Below are positions 34,986 through 45,033 of a DNA stretch of 64,000 nucleotides, piece by piece. Below the pieces are notes generated by a model. The model was not told the origin of the DNA and did not search any database. It saw only the letters and a list, made by a program, of their open reading frames with translations. The stretch covers positions 2,728,001-2,792,000 of the forward strand of contig NZ_CP026304.1 in the NCBI RefSeq assembly GCF_003054555.1. The letters run 5' to 3'. The first letter of the stretch is position 1. Each line of letters opens with the position of its first letter. This stretch comes from Streptomyces lunaelactis. GTDB taxonomy: Bacteria > Actinomycetota > Actinomycetes > Streptomycetales > Streptomycetaceae. A program made the position numbers and the translations under genes.

Positions 34986-36919
34986 GCGGGGCGGGCGGAC
35001 GCATGATGATGGGCCCCGTCGAGCGGTCCATGGACTTCAAGAGCTCGGGCAAACGGCTGCTGCGGCAGCTCGCGCCCGAGCGGGCGACTCTGTGGGTGAT
35101 GCTCGGCGCGTGTGTGCTGAGCGTCGCGTTCTCGGTGGTCGGCCCGAAGATCCTGGGGCAGGCGACGGACCTGGTCTTCGCCGGGGTCATCGGCCGCGGG
35201 ATGCCGGCCGGGACCAGCAAGGACCAGGCGATCGAGGGCCTGCGGGACAAGGGCGACGGCGGGCCGGCGGACATGCTGTCCGGGGTGGACTTCACGCCCG
35301 GCAACGGCATCGACTTCGACGCCGTGGGCCGCGTGCTGCTGATGGCGCTGGTGGTCTATGTGGCCGCGGGGCTGCTGATGCTGGTGGCGACCCGGCTGTC
35401 GATCCGGGTGATCAACCGGACCGTGTTCCGGATGCGTGAGGACATCCAGGCGAAGCTGTCGCGGCTGCCGCTGTCGTACTTCGACCGGGCCAAGCGCGGT
35501 GAGGTGCTCAGCCGGGCGACGAACGACATCGACAACATCTCGCAGACCATGCAGCAGACGATGGGGCAGCTGATCAACTCGCTGCTGACCATCGTGGGTG
35601 TGCTGGCGATGATGTTCTGGATCTCGCCGCTGCTGGCGCTGGTCGCGCTGGTGACCGTGCCGGTGTCGGTCTACGTGGCGGCGAAGGTCGGCAAGCGGTC
35701 GCAGCCGCAGTTCGTGCAGCAGTGGAAGACCACGGGCAAGCTCAACGCCCATATCGAGGAGATGTACACCGGCCATGCGCTGGTAAAGGTCTTCGGGCGG
35801 CAGGACGAGTCGGCCGAGGCCTTCGCCGAGCAGAACGAGGCGCTGTACGAGGCCGGCTTCAAGGCCCAGTTCAACAGCGGGATCATGCAGCCGCTGATGT
35901 TCTTCGTCTCCAACCTCAACTATGTGCTGGTGGCGGTCGTCGGCGGGCTGCGGGTCGCGTCGGGGTCGCTGTCGATCGGCGATGTGCAGGCGTTCATCCA
36001 GTACTCGCGGCAGTTCTCGATGCCGCTGACGCAGGTCGCTTCGATGGCGAACCTGGTGCAGTCGGGTGTCGCGTCGGCCGAGCGCGTCTTCGAGCTGCTC
36101 GACGCGCAGGAGCAGGAGCCGGACGCCCCGTCCGTCGAGCGGCCGGAACAACTGCGCGGCGAGGTCTCGCGCGGCCAGGTCTCGCTGGACGAGGTCGCCT
36201 TCCGCTACGAGCCCGACAAGCCACTCATCGAGAATCTGTCGCTGACCGTCGAGCCGGGACACACGGTCGCGATCGTCGGCCCGACGGGCGCCGGCAAGAC
36301 GACCCTGGTGAATCTGCTGATGCGCTTCTACGAGGTGACGGGCGGCCGGATCAGCCTGGACGGCGTGGACATCTCGCGGATGACCCGGGAGGAACTGCGG
36401 TCCCGGATAGGCATGGTGCTCCAGGACACCTGGCTGTTCGGCGGCACGATCGCGGAGAACATCGCCTACGGGGCGGCGCGGGAGGTGTCCCGTGGCGAGA
36501 TCGAGGAGGCGGCGCGGGCGGCCCACGCCGACCGGTTCGTACGGACCCTGCCCGAGGGCTACGACACGGTGATCGACGACGAGGGCGGGGGCGTGAGCGC
36601 GGGCGAGAAGCAGCTGATCACCATCGCGCGGGCGTTCCTCTCGGACCCGGTGATCCTGGTGCTCGACGAGGCGACGAGCTCGGTGGACACGCGTACGGAG
36701 GTGCTCATCCAGAAGGCGATGGCGCGGTTGGCGCACGGGCGCACGTCGTTCGTGATCGCGCACCGGCTGTCCACCATCCGGGACGCGGATGTGATCCTGG
36801 TGATGGAGAGCGGGGCGATCGTGGAACAGGGCACGCATGAGGAGCTGTTGGCGGCGGAGGGGGCGTATGCGCGGCTGTACGCGGCGCAGTTCGCCCAGGC
36901 GGTGGTGGAGGTGGAGTAG
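34982..36919 (+). CDS. ABC exporter half-transporter (second of a pair)
   Basis: This 645-residue fused permease-ATPase is longer than its partner because of a loop of about 50 residues between the first two helices (residues about 50-105). Walker A is GPTGAGKTT. The signature reads VSAGEKQLITIA rather than LSGGQ, and Walker B is ILVLDEATSSVD. Asymmetric signatures are common in heterodimeric exporters. ATGA-coupled to the upstream gene. Confidence 0.9.
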   Translation: MSGAGGRMMMGPVERSMDFKSSGKRLLRQLAPERATLWVMLGACVLSVAFSVVGPKILGQATDLVFAGVIGRGMPAGTSKDQAIEGLRDKGDGGPADMLSGVDFTPGNGIDFDAVGRVLLMALVVYVAAGLLMLVATRLSIRVINRTVFRMREDIQAKLSRLPLSYFDRAKRGEVLSRATNDIDNISQTMQQTMGQLINSLLTIVGVLAMMFWISPLLALVALVTVPVSVYVAAKVGKRSQPQFVQQWKTTGKLNAHIEEMYTGHALVKVFGRQDESAEAFAEQNEALYEAGFKAQFNSGIMQPLMFFVSNLNYVLVAVVGGLRVASGSLSIGDVQAFIQYSRQFSMPLTQVASMANLVQSGVASAERVFELLDAQEQEPDAPSVERPEQLRGEVSRGQVSLDEVAFRYEPDKPLIENLSLTVEPGHTVAIVGPTGAGKTTLVNLLMRFYEVTGGRISLDGVDISRMTREELRSRIGMVLQDTWLFGGTIAENIAYGAAREVSRGEIEEAARAAHADRFVRTLPEGYDTVIDDEGGGVSAGEKQLITIARAFLSDPVILVLDEATSSVDTRTEVLIQKAMARLAHGRTSFVIAHRLSTIRDADVILVMESGAIVEQGTHEELLAAEGAYARLYAAQFAQAVVEVE

Positions 36920-36985
36920 GCGGGGGTGGGTGCGGGTGCGGGGTGGGTACTGCGGGGCTCGTTCCCTACCCGCCCTTCCGAAACT

Positions 36986-37050
36986 GGGGGCAAGCCCCCC
37001 GACCCCGTACGGCCTCCGGCCGTGTCCTCAATCGCCGGACGGGCTGAAGG
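36986..37050. terminator. Intergenic repeat with GGGGG-CAAG-CCCCC hairpin, between convergent genes
   Basis: Between the ABC pair and hrdA. A GGGGG/CCCCC stem (36986-36999) is followed by a palindromic stretch ending TCAATCGCCGGACGGGCTG. Read on the minus strand this is the CAGCCCGTCCGGCGATTGAGG repeat known between Streptomyces genes. It probably terminates both transcripts. Confidence 0.5.
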
Positions 37051-37076
37051 TGCCTGCAGCTCAAGGCCGGTAACTG

Positions 37077-38357
37077 CTAGTCCAGGTAGCCCCGCAGCTG
37101 GTCCGCGAAGGCGTGGTCGCGGAGTTTGTTGAGGGTCTTCGACTCGATCTGGCGGATGCGTTCGCGCGTCACGCCGAAGATCCGGCCGATCTCCTCGAGC
37201 GTGCGCGGCCGGCCGTCCACCAGTCCGTACCGCAGCTGGACGACCTTCCGTTCGCGCTCGCCGAGCGTGGAGAGCACCGCCTCCAGGTGCTCGCGCAGCA
37301 AGAGGAAGGCCGCGGACTCGACCGGGGACGCGGCATCGCCGTCCTCGATGAGGTCGCCGAAGGCGACGTCGTCCTCCTCCCCCACCGGTGCGTGCAGCGA
37401 GACCGGCTCCTGGGCGAGCCGCAGCACCTCGCTGACCCGCTCGGGCGCCAGGTCCAGCTGGACGGCGACCTCTTCGGGGGTGGGTTCGCAGCCGCGCTCC
37501 TGGAGCATCCGGCGCTGGACCCGTACGACCCGGTTGATCAGCTCGACGACGTGGACCGGGACGCGGATGGTGCGCGCCTGGTCGGCCAGGGCCCGGGACA
37601 TGGCCTGGCGGATCCACCAGGTCGCGTACGTCGAGAACTTGTAGCCGCGGGCGTAGTCGAATTTCTCGACTGCCCTGATCAGGCCCAGGTTTCCCTCCTG
37701 GACGAGGTCGAGCATGGTCAGTCCGCGGCCGACGTAGCGCTTGGCCACGGAGACGACGAGCCGGAGGTTGGCCTCGATCAGACGGCGCTTGGCCATCCGG
37801 CCCATGACCACCAGCTTGTCGAGGTCTAGGGCGAGTTGGGAGTCCAGGTCGGGGGTGTTGCCGAGCTTCGCCTCGGCGAACAGGCCCGCTTCGACGCGGC
37901 GCGCGAGATCCACCTCCTCGACGGCCGTGAGCAGCGGAATCCTGCCGATCTCCCGCAGATACTGCCGGAAGAGATCGGACGAGGGCCCGCCGCTGTCAGC
38001 GCGGCCGCCGGCCCGGCGTTCGGGAGGTTCGGGCACTTCCACTGGATCCTCGACAACAGTCTCCGGGACTGCTCCGGACACCGCCTCCGGGTGATGTACG
38101 GCCCGGCTCTGCGCGGGGACCCGCGCGGAGACGGCCGCGGCGTCGTCGGTCTCGGTCAGGGTCTGGGTCTGCACGGGGGCGACCTCCAGGGTGATCGCTG
38201 CCGGTTCGGGGACGTGCGGCAGCGGGACGGGAGCGGCCGGGCCGCATTCCGTCCCGTACACGATGAGCGGATCCGCGGGGGTGGGAGGCCCACTGTGGGT
38301 GGACCGGCCGCGCTCCGAGGACTCAGGCACCGCACCCCAGTGTGGGGTACGACACAT
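37077..38357 (-). CDS. hrdA: RNA polymerase sigma-70 factor, HrdA-type
   Basis: A group 1/2 sigma-70 factor, 426 residues from the preferred ATG at 38357. In-frame GTG at 38441 would give 454 residues; neither start has a strong ribosome site. It has a divergent acidic/proline-rich N-terminus and region 1.2 ([16 protein letters not shown]). Region 2 contains [14 protein letters not shown] and the [19 protein letters not shown] box. Regions 3 and 4 end in [20 protein letters not shown] (-35 recognition). The longer N-terminus than HrdC/D and the position next to dnaG favour HrdA. HrdB is the usual essential sigma, so this is probably accessory. Confidence 0.85.
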   Translation of the reverse strand: MCRTPHWGAVPESSERGRSTHSGPPTPADPLIVYGTECGPAAPVPLPHVPEPAAITLEVAPVQTQTLTETDDAAAVSARVPAQSRAVHHPEAVSGAVPETVVEDPVEVPEPPERRAGGRADSGGPSSDLFRQYLREIGRIPLLTAVEEVDLARRVEAGLFAEAKLGNTPDLDSQLALDLDKLVVMGRMAKRRLIEANLRLVVSVAKRYVGRGLTMLDLVQEGNLGLIRAVEKFDYARGYKFSTYATWWIRQAMSRALADQARTIRVPVHVVELINRVVRVQRRMLQERGCEPTPEEVAVQLDLAPERVSEVLRLAQEPVSLHAPVGEEDDVAFGDLIEDGDAASPVESAAFLLLREHLEAVLSTLGERERKVVQLRYGLVDGRPRTLEEIGRIFGVTRERIRQIESKTLNKLRDHAFADQLRGYLD

Positions 38358-38460
38358 GGCTGCCACGAGGGGCGTGCGGTGACTTTTTGAGCCCGTGCGT
38401 AATCGGGCGGTTACCGAAGCAGGGCCCTCGGCAGGATCCACCGGGGGGCTAGGCCGTGTC

Positions 38461-40373
38461 TCAGAGCGCGTCCGCGCCCTGGTTCTGGAGGGACTGGCCG
38501 TACTGCTGGAGCACCCACAGTTCGTTCGCCACGGCGGTGTGGTGCTCCGGGTCGGCGTTCGGGCCGAGGCGGGCGAGCGTGCCCTGGACCTCGCGGATGC
38601 GGCGGTCGAGCGCGCGGAGGCGGACCTGGACCAACTGGTTGCCGGCGTAGGTCTCGTCGACCGTCCGCGCGTGGATGGCTTCCACGACGAGCTCGGTGAC
38701 CAGGGCGCGCACCGTGTCGTTGGGTGCGGCTTCGCGGACCCGGGCGATGTACTCGGGGCTGTCCTGCGTGCCCTGTTCGGCGCCGCCCGCCTCCGCGATG
38801 GTCTGGCGGACCGCCGCGTACGGCGGGGCAGTGAACTCGTCGCCGCCGTACGCGTCGAAGGCCGGCGAGACCAGGGCCGGGTACTGGAGGGCGAGCTTCA
38901 GCAGCTCACGCTCGGTGCGGTGGGCGGGGCTGCGCAGATTGAGGGCGGGGCCGCCGGGGCCGGCGGGGCCTGAGAGGGGCCCTGCTGCTCGTACGACTGG
39001 CCGGGGCGGGTGGGCTTCGCCGGTCCGCGGCCGCCGCGGTCGCGGGCCCAGCGGGCGAGCTGGGCGACCCGCTTGACCACGAACTGGGTGTCGAGGATGC
39101 CGAGGATGCCGGCGAGCTGCACGGCCGACTCGTGCTGGATGGCGATGTTCTTGATGCCGGCGACGATCGGCGCGGCCTCGTCCAGCGCGGCGGCCCGGCC
39201 GGCCGGCGTCTCCAGGTTGTGGCGCATCACGCTGTGGCGGATCGCGAACTCGAAGAGCGGGGTGCGGGTTTCGACCAGCTTCTCGACCGCGTCGTCGCCC
39301 TCCGCGAGGCGCAGTTCGCAGGGGTCCATACCGCCCGGCGTGATCGCGATGGACGTCTCGGCGGCGAACTTCTGGTCGTCCTCGAAGGCGCGCAGGGCGG
39401 CCTTCTGGCCGGCCGCGTCACCGTCGAAGGTGAAGATCACCTCGGCGGTGGCGTTGTCCATGAGCAGCCGGCGGAGGATCTTGATGTGGTCCCCGCCGAA
39501 GGCCGTGCCGCAGGTCGCGATGGCGGTGGTGACGCCCGCGAGATGGCAGGCCATGACGTCGGTGTAGCCCTCGACGACCACGGCCCGGCTCGTCTTGGCG
39601 ATCTCCTTCTTGGCGAGATCGATGCCGTACAGCATCTGGGATTTCTTGTAGATGCCCGTCTCAGGGGTGTTGAGGTACTTCGGCCCGTTGTCGCTCTCGT
39701 ACAGCTTGCGCGCGCCGAAGCCGACGACGTCTCCGGAGATGTCCCGGATCGGCCACATCAGCCGGCCGCGGAAGCGGTCGATGGGCCCGCGGCGGCCGTC
39801 CTGGGAGAGGCCGGAGAGGATCAGCTCCTTGTCGGAGAAGCCCTTGCCGCGCAGAAAGCGGGTGAGGTGGTCCCAGCCCTGCGGGCTGTAGCCGACGCTG
39901 AAGTGCTGCGCCGCCGCCTGGTCGAAGCCGCGCTCCGCGAGGAACTTGCGGCCGGTCTCGGCCTCGGGCCCGTTCTCCAGCTGCTCGATGTAGAACTGCG
40001 CGGCGATCTTGTGCGCCTCCACCAGACGGATGCGCTCGCCGCGCTGATGGCTGGGGTTGTACCCGCCCTCCTCGTAGCGCAGGGTGATGCCCGCCGTCGC
40101 GGCGAGCCGCTCGACCGTCTCCGAGAAGGTGAGATGGTCGATCTTCATCACGAAGGCGATGGTGTCCCCGCCCTCCTGGCAGCCGAAGCAGTGGAACAGA
40201 CCCTTGCTCGGGCTGACCTGGAAGGAGGGGGACTTCTCGTCGTGGAAGGGGCACAGGCCCTTGAGGTTTCCGCCGCCGGCGTTGCGCAGCTGGAGGTACT
40301 CGGAAACGACGGCGTCGATCGGGACCGCGTCCCGTACCGCCTTCACGTCGTCGTCGTTGATCCTGCCTGCCAC
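38461..40373 (-). CDS. dnaG: DNA primase DnaG, interrupted by one apparent frameshift
   Basis: Replicative primase that makes RNA primers for lagging-strand synthesis. GTG 40373 starts the conserved [14 protein letters not shown]. The CHC2 zinc domain is [11 protein letters not shown]...FHCFGC, followed by the TOPRIM core ([16 protein letters not shown], then [13 protein letters not shown]). The first frame runs out at 38898 in an out-of-frame tail. The expected C-terminal helicase-binding region continues in another frame ([20 protein letters not shown], then [13 protein letters not shown]) to a stop at 38461. The switch lies near 38940-38975 in a CCG-rich linker. Combined length (about 637) matches normal DnaG. 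Since dnaG is essential, sequencing error is the likelier explanation. Confidence 0.88.
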
Positions 40374-40408
40374 ACGCGGAAGTCTACGGTGACGCGGTGA
40401 CACTCCCG

Positions 40409-41671
40409 TCAGCTGTTGAGGGAACCGAGCGGTACGGACGGGTCGGCGAGGGCTTCCAGGTCCACCGGGGCGCCGGAGCGGATCAGCTGCTGGATGGGGT
40501 CGGTGACGTCCCAGACGTTGATGTTCATTCCGGCGAGCACCCGGCGGTCCTTCAGCCAGAAGACGATCATCTGCCGCTTTCCGGCGTCGCCGCGCATCAC
40601 CACCTGGTCGTACGAACCGGGCGGCGCCCAGCCCGAGTACTCCAGGCCCAGGTCGTACTGGTCGGAGAAGAAGTACGGGACGCGGTCGTACGAGACGTCC
40701 TGGCCGAGCATCGCGCGGGCGGCGGCCGGGCCGCCGTTGAGCGCGTTCGCCCAGTGCTCGACGCGCAGCCGGGAGCCGAGGAGCGGGTGCTGGGCGGCCG
40801 CGACGTCGCCCGCCGCGTAGATGTCCGGGTCGGAGGTGCGCAGGCTCGCGTCGACGGCGATGCCGCCGCCGTGTGCCCGGTCGACGAGGCCGAGGCCCGC
40901 GGCTTCGGCGAGCGCGGTGCGCGGGGCGGCGCCGATCGCGGCGAGGACGCCGTGGGCCGGGTGCTCCTCGCCGTCGTCGGTACGGACGGCGAACACCACA
41001 CCGTCCTGTCCGGTGATCTCGGTGAGGCGGGCGCCGAAGTGGAAGCGGACGCCGTGCTCACGGTGCAGCTCGGTGAAGACCTGGCCCAGCTCGGGGCCGA
41101 TGACCTGATGCAGCGGGGTGGGCTCCGGTTCGACGACGGTGACCTCGGCGCCGTAGCCACGGGCGGCCGCCGCGACCTCCAGGCCGATCCAGCCCGCGCC
41201 CGCGATGACCAGATGGCCGTTGTCGCGGCCGAGGGCGGCGAGCACACGGCGCAGCCGGTCGGCGTGGGCGAGGCGGCGCAGATGGTGGACACCTGCGAGT
41301 CCGGTGCCGGGGATGTCGAGGCGGCGCGGCTCGGCGCCGGTGGCGAGCAGCAGCTTGTCGTAGTGGAGGACGGTGCCCTCGCCGAGAGTCACGGACTTGG
41401 CGTCGCGGTCGACGGCGACCACCGTCTGGCCGAGGTGCAGCTCGACATCGGCCTGGGCGTACCAGGCGGGTTCGTGGACGAAGACGCTGTCGCGCTCCTC
41501 CTTGCCGGACAGATAGCCCTTGGACAGGGGCGGGCGTTCATAGGGGTGGTCGCGTTCGTCACCGATGAGGATCACGCGTCCGGTGAACCCCTCGGCGCGG
41601 AGAGTCTCGGCGGCTTTGGCTCCGGCAAGTCCACCGCCGACGATGACGAAAGTCCGATGTGCGTCGACCAC
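40409..41671 (-). CDS. FAD-dependent pyridine nucleotide-disulfide oxidoreductase (ferredoxin reductase type)
   Basis: A 420-residue flavoprotein with the FAD dinucleotide-binding motif VIVGGGLAGAKAAETL at the N-terminus, a second Rossmann motif for NAD(P)H (LVIAGAGWIGLEVAAAA) near residue 155, an FAD motif with DIYAAGDVAA near residue 286, and the reductase C-terminal domain (FFSDQYDLGLEYSGW). It resembles rubredoxin/ferredoxin reductases that feed P450s or dioxygenases. No partner ferredoxin is adjacent. It ends 35 bases beyond the dnaG start. Confidence 0.87.
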   Translation of the reverse strand: MVDAHRTFVIVGGGLAGAKAAETLRAEGFTGRVILIGDERDHPYERPPLSKGYLSGKEERDSVFVHEPAWYAQADVELHLGQTVVAVDRDAKSVTLGEGTVLHYDKLLLATGAEPRRLDIPGTGLAGVHHLRRLAHADRLRRVLAALGRDNGHLVIAGAGWIGLEVAAAARGYGAEVTVVEPEPTPLHQVIGPELGQVFTELHREHGVRFHFGARLTEITGQDGVVFAVRTDDGEEHPAHGVLAAIGAAPRTALAEAAGLGLVDRAHGGGIAVDASLRTSDPDIYAAGDVAAAQHPLLGSRLRVEHWANALNGGPAAARAMLGQDVSYDRVPYFFSDQYDLGLEYSGWAPPGSYDQVVMRGDAGKRQMIVFWLKDRRVLAGMNINVWDVTDPIQQLIRSGAPVDLEALADPSVPLGSLNS

Positions 41672-41744
41672 GTGATGCCTCCTCTTTGCTTCTACGCTGC
41701 GCAGCCTTCAGCGAGCGTCCCGCACGGAGCGTGATGGCGGAAGA

Positions 41745-41794
41745 GGGAGTGCCTCATGGGCGTGTCATCTCGGACGCGCCGTCGGGGCACTCCC
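41745..41794 (-). terminator. Inverted repeat downstream of the dGTPase gene
   Basis: GGGAGTGCC (41745-41753) pairs perfectly with GGCACTCCC (41786-41794) around a 32-base GC-rich loop, 30 bases beyond the dGTPase stop. It is probably a terminator. Confidence 0.45.
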
Positions 41795-41823
41795 GGCTGC
41801 TCGGGGAAGGGCTGATGGGCCGC

Positions 41824-43164
41824 TCAGCGGCGGGCCGTGAGCTGGCTGTGAAGGGTACGGGCGGAGGCGTCCGTGAGCGATGCGAGCTGGTCGACGATCA
41901 CCCGCTTGCGCGCCCGGTCGTCCGGGGCGGCGCCGAACAGGGCGCGGAACTGGGGGTCGAGGCTGTCGGGGGCACGGACGGTGAGCGCCTCGGCCAGTTC
42001 GGCCAGGACGATGCGCTGGTCGGCGCGGATGGCCTCCTGCTCGGCGCGCTGCATGACATAGCGGTCGGCGACGGCCTTGAGGACGGCGCATTCGTTGCGG
42101 GTGGCGCGCGGGACCTCCAGCTCGGCGGCGTACCGGGTGAGCCGTCCGGAGCCGTACGCCTGACGGGTCGCGGCCTCGGCGGCGAGGCAGAACCGGCCGA
42201 TGAGCTGGCTCGTCGCGTCCTTCAGCCGGGCCTGCGCGACGGCCGAGCCGTCGTAGTGGTGCGGCCACCACTCCTCGTCGATGAGACGGTCCAGGGCCTC
42301 GGCCAGCTCCTGCGGGTCGGTGTCGTGCGGGACGTAGCGGCCGATCGCGACCGACCAGATGTCGCTGCGCTCCGGCTCGGCGAGGAGGAGGTTGGGGTCG
42401 AGATGGCCGGCGTGCAGTCCGTCCTCGAAGTCGTGCACGGAGTACGCCACGTCGTCGGCCCAGTCCATGACCTGCGCCTCGAAGCACTTGCGGTACGCGG
42501 GCGCGCCCTGGCGGGCCCATTCGAAGACCGGCAGATCGTCCTCGTACACGCCGAATTTCACCGAGCCGGGGTCGGTGGGGTGCCCGCCGCGCGGCCAGGG
42601 GTATTTGGTGGCGGCGTCCAGGACTGCCCGGGTGAGATTGAGGCCGACGCTGACCAGCCCGCCGCCCGCCGCGGCAGCGGCTGATGTCACCGCCTCACTG
42701 TGGACGAACCGCTTGGGCTCGATTCGGGTCAGCAGCCGCAGCGACTGGGCGTTGCCCTCGAAGCCGCCGCAGTCCTTGGCGAAGTCGTTGAGCGCCTGCT
42801 CGCCGTTGTGCCCGAAGGGAGGGTGGCCCATGTCGTGGGCAAGGCAGGCGGCCTCGACCAGATCGGGGTCGCAGCCGAGTGCCGCGCCCAGTTCCCGACC
42901 GACCTGGGCGCATTCCAGGGAGTGGGTGAGCCGGGTGCGCGGGCTGGCGTCCCATGCCTGGTTGCGGGTGCCGGGGGTCACCACCTGGGTCTTGCCGGCC
43001 AGGCGGCGCAGCGCGGAGGAGTGCAGCACGCGCGCGCGGTCACGCTGGAAGGCGGTACGGCCCGGACGCTTGTCCGGCTCGGGCGCCCAGCGGGCGGTGG
43101 CCGCCTCGTCGTACGCGTCGGGGACTGCGGGGTCGTATGAGGTGGTGCTGGTGGTGCCTGCCAT
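41824..43164 (-). CDS. dgt: Deoxyguanosinetriphosphate triphosphohydrolase-like HD protein
   Basis: A 446-residue HD-domain enzyme that hydrolyses dNTPs to the nucleoside and triphosphate. The metal motif is complete: [16 protein letters not shown] (first His), then [17 protein letters not shown] (HD), then [17 protein letters not shown] (last Asp). [23 protein letters not shown] near the N-terminus is also typical. It sits between the FAD reductase and the chelatase-like gene, all on the minus strand. dNTP pool control fits its closeness to dnaG. Confidence 0.9.
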   Translation of the reverse strand: MAGTTSTTSYDPAVPDAYDEAATARWAPEPDKRPGRTAFQRDRARVLHSSALRRLAGKTQVVTPGTRNQAWDASPRTRLTHSLECAQVGRELGAALGCDPDLVEAACLAHDMGHPPFGHNGEQALNDFAKDCGGFEGNAQSLRLLTRIEPKRFVHSEAVTSAAAAAGGGLVSVGLNLTRAVLDAATKYPWPRGGHPTDPGSVKFGVYEDDLPVFEWARQGAPAYRKCFEAQVMDWADDVAYSVHDFEDGLHAGHLDPNLLLAEPERSDIWSVAIGRYVPHDTDPQELAEALDRLIDEEWWPHHYDGSAVAQARLKDATSQLIGRFCLAAEAATRQAYGSGRLTRYAAELEVPRATRNECAVLKAVADRYVMQRAEQEAIRADQRIVLAELAEALTVRAPDSLDPQFRALFGAAPDDRARKRVIVDQLASLTDASARTLHSQLTARR

Positions 43165-43223
43165 GCACCGAAGGTAACCGGAGCAGGTGAGTGTCGGGGG
43201 ACGGCGGGTGGCCAGGGGGGGGC

Positions 43224-44117
43224 CTAGGCAGGGGCGAGTTCGCGCCGCTGAGCCGCGTACGGGGTGCTGAACGCCTCGTCGTAGCGCCGCAGCAGCAGCC
43301 GGGCCAGGGCCGGGTGCGCGCCGAGCGGGGCGGCGGCGATCCAGGGCGTGGCGGCCGCGCTGCGGGTGGCGAAGAGGCCGGGGGACGCGAAGTAGGAGGC
43401 GACGGCGATCCGGTGGCGGCCGCGGGCGCTGAGGGCGCGGATGGCCGCGGGGACGGTGGGCGAGACGGCGGAGGCGTACGCGGGGACGACGGGCACCCCG
43501 CCGAGACGCTCGCTGAGCAGTTCGGCGGTGCGGCGGACGTCGGAGACCGAGTCGGGGTCGCGCGATCCCGCGGCGGCCAGGACGACCCCGGCGCTGCGGC
43601 TGGTGCCGTCCTCGGGGCGCCAGCCCGCTTCGGCGAGACGGGAGCAGAGCGCCTCGACGAGGAGGGGGTGCGGGCCGAGCGGAGCCGCTACGCGCATGTC
43701 CCCGCCGGGGACGGCGGCGGCGGCCTGCGGCAGATCGTGCTTGACGTGGTGGCCGCGGCTGAGCAGCAGCGGTACGAGTACGGCCCGGGAGACTCCTCGC
43801 TCATCACCCTTGAGCGCGGCGAGGGTGTCGGGCAGCAGCGGCTCGTTCAGCTCGACGTGGCCGAGGCGGACATCGAGGCCGGGGCGCAGTTCGCGTACCC
43901 GGTCCAGGAGCGTGGTCACGGTCTGCAGGGCGCGCGGGTCGCGGCTGCCGTGGGCGACGGCGACGAGGGCGGGCCGGTCGGTCGGTGGCATACGCCTGCG
44001 GCTTCCGTTCAGTGCGACATGGCTGAGCTGGGTGCCCAGTTCAGTGGTGATGCGCGTCAGCAGCTGCGCGGTCGTGTCGAGGGGCAGGGACTCACGAAGG
44101 TGCGCGGGCTCCGTCAT
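43224..44117 (-). CDS. Sirohydrochlorin chelatase-like (CbiX/SirB) protein
   Basis: 297 residues with two chelatase-like halves. The N-terminal half has [14 protein letters not shown] with the catalytic His and [14 protein letters not shown]. The C-terminal half has [12 protein letters not shown] and no active-site His in that motif. Such proteins insert Fe2+ into sirohydrochlorin to make siroheme, the cofactor of the nitrite reductase encoded at 53770. About 35 extra N-terminal residues ([10 protein letters not shown]) precede the domain. Nickel or cobalt chelation is an alternative for the family. Confidence 0.82.
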   Translation of the reverse strand: MTEPAHLRESLPLDTTAQLLTRITTELGTQLSHVALNGSRRRMPPTDRPALVAVAHGSRDPRALQTVTTLLDRVRELRPGLDVRLGHVELNEPLLPDTLAALKGDERGVSRAVLVPLLLSRGHHVKHDLPQAAAAVPGGDMRVAAPLGPHPLLVEALCSRLAEAGWRPEDGTSRSAGVVLAAAGSRDPDSVSDVRRTAELLSERLGGVPVVPAYASAVSPTVPAAIRALSARGRHRIAVASYFASPGLFATRSAAATPWIAAAPLGAHPALARLLLRRYDEAFSTPYAAQRRELAPA

Positions 44118-44155
44118 GGACCGATCCTGACGGGCGGAGGTTGCAGGGTCGTTGC

Positions 44156-44187
44156 GTGAGGGTGACGGGTGTTTTCCACGCCCTCAC
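44156..44187 (-). terminator. Hairpin downstream of the 44207-44965 gene
   Basis: GTGAGGG (44156-44162) faces CCCTCAC (44181-44187), with a TTTT run in the loop, directly beyond the minus-strand stop at 44207. It is a plausible terminator. Confidence 0.35.
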
Positions 44188-44206
44188 GGGCTCCCCGGCG
44201 GCGTTG

Positions 44207-44965
44207 TCAGACCGACCGGTCCGCAACAGGCTCGGACGCGGACGCGAGCCACACCCTCAGCGGCCCCACCGGGACACAGCCCTGACGCATCGCGGCGGCC
44301 AGGTCCTCGCCGTGCTCGTATCCGACGACCGGCTCACCCGGCCACCAATGGGCCACGGCCGCCAGGCACCCGGCCCACGCGCCGTCCAGGTCGTCGTCCG
44401 ATGCGAACAGGTTGGAGATGCCCACGGCCGCCCCGCTGCGGCTCCGGCTCGCCACAGCGCCGGCGACGACCCGCCCGCCCGTGTCGTACCCGGCGAGTAC
44501 GGACGTCGTGTTCAGAGCCAGCAGCTCCGCGCGGAAGAGGCCGGACAGCCCCTGGCCGCCGCCCCACACTGCCTCCCACGCGGCGAGTTCCCCGGGGGTC
44601 CGCAGCCGCGCCCACTCGATCCCCGGCGGCGGTACGGGAGCGGCCAGCCCGGCCGGCCGGTGCAGCCACTCCGCCTCGAAGAGCACCTCGAAGCCGTCCC
44701 GCGCCAGGTCCATCGAGGCGAAACTGTCCTTGACCGAGCACCCGGGCGCGCGGGTGTCGATGTCCGCCAGGACCTCCCACGCCGTGGCGTCCGCGGCCAG
44801 GGTGACCGCGTCCGGATACAGCGGCGGGGTCCGCCACTCGCTCGTCCAGGCACGGTCGCCGAACGCGCCCGGAAGTCCGTGCGCACGGCACATGGCCTCG
44901 CACCACTCTGCGTTGTTGCGGGCGGCGGTGCGCACCCAGGCGTGCCTGTCCGTTGCCGTGATCAT
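44207..44965 (-). CDS. Hypothetical protein, possibly GNAT-like
   Basis: A 252-residue soluble protein. The N-terminal half has conserved-looking Trp and Cys residues (NNAEWCEAMCRAHG, then PPLYPDAVTL). The C-terminal half (LAGYDTGGRVVAGAVASR, then VGISNLFASDDDLDGAWAGC) resembles an acetyltransferase-like beta core with a helix in place of the acetyl-CoA loop. The usual Q/RxxGxG/A motif is not seen, so enzymatic activity is uncertain. It diverges from the SanA-like gene 68 bases away. Confidence 0.6.
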   Translation of the reverse strand: MITATDRHAWVRTAARNNAEWCEAMCRAHGLPGAFGDRAWTSEWRTPPLYPDAVTLAADATAWEVLADIDTRAPGCSVKDSFASMDLARDGFEVLFEAEWLHRPAGLAAPVPPPGIEWARLRTPGELAAWEAVWGGGQGLSGLFRAELLALNTTSVLAGYDTGGRVVAGAVASRSRSGAAVGISNLFASDDDLDGAWAGCLAAVAHWWPGEPVVGYEHGEDLAAAMRQGCVPVGPLRVWLASASEPVADRSV

Positions 44966-45033
44966 GAAACTGAATCATGGCAGAGAGACCGCACGGAGCG
45001 AACCAATCCGGTCCGATCCGCGTCTGACCTGCC

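Noticed and set aside
39132..40400. 422-residue open frame antisense to dnaG
   Set aside because: It mirrors dnaG codon positions. The Val/Asp/Leu-rich translation has no domain, and high GC at third positions makes long antisense frames common.
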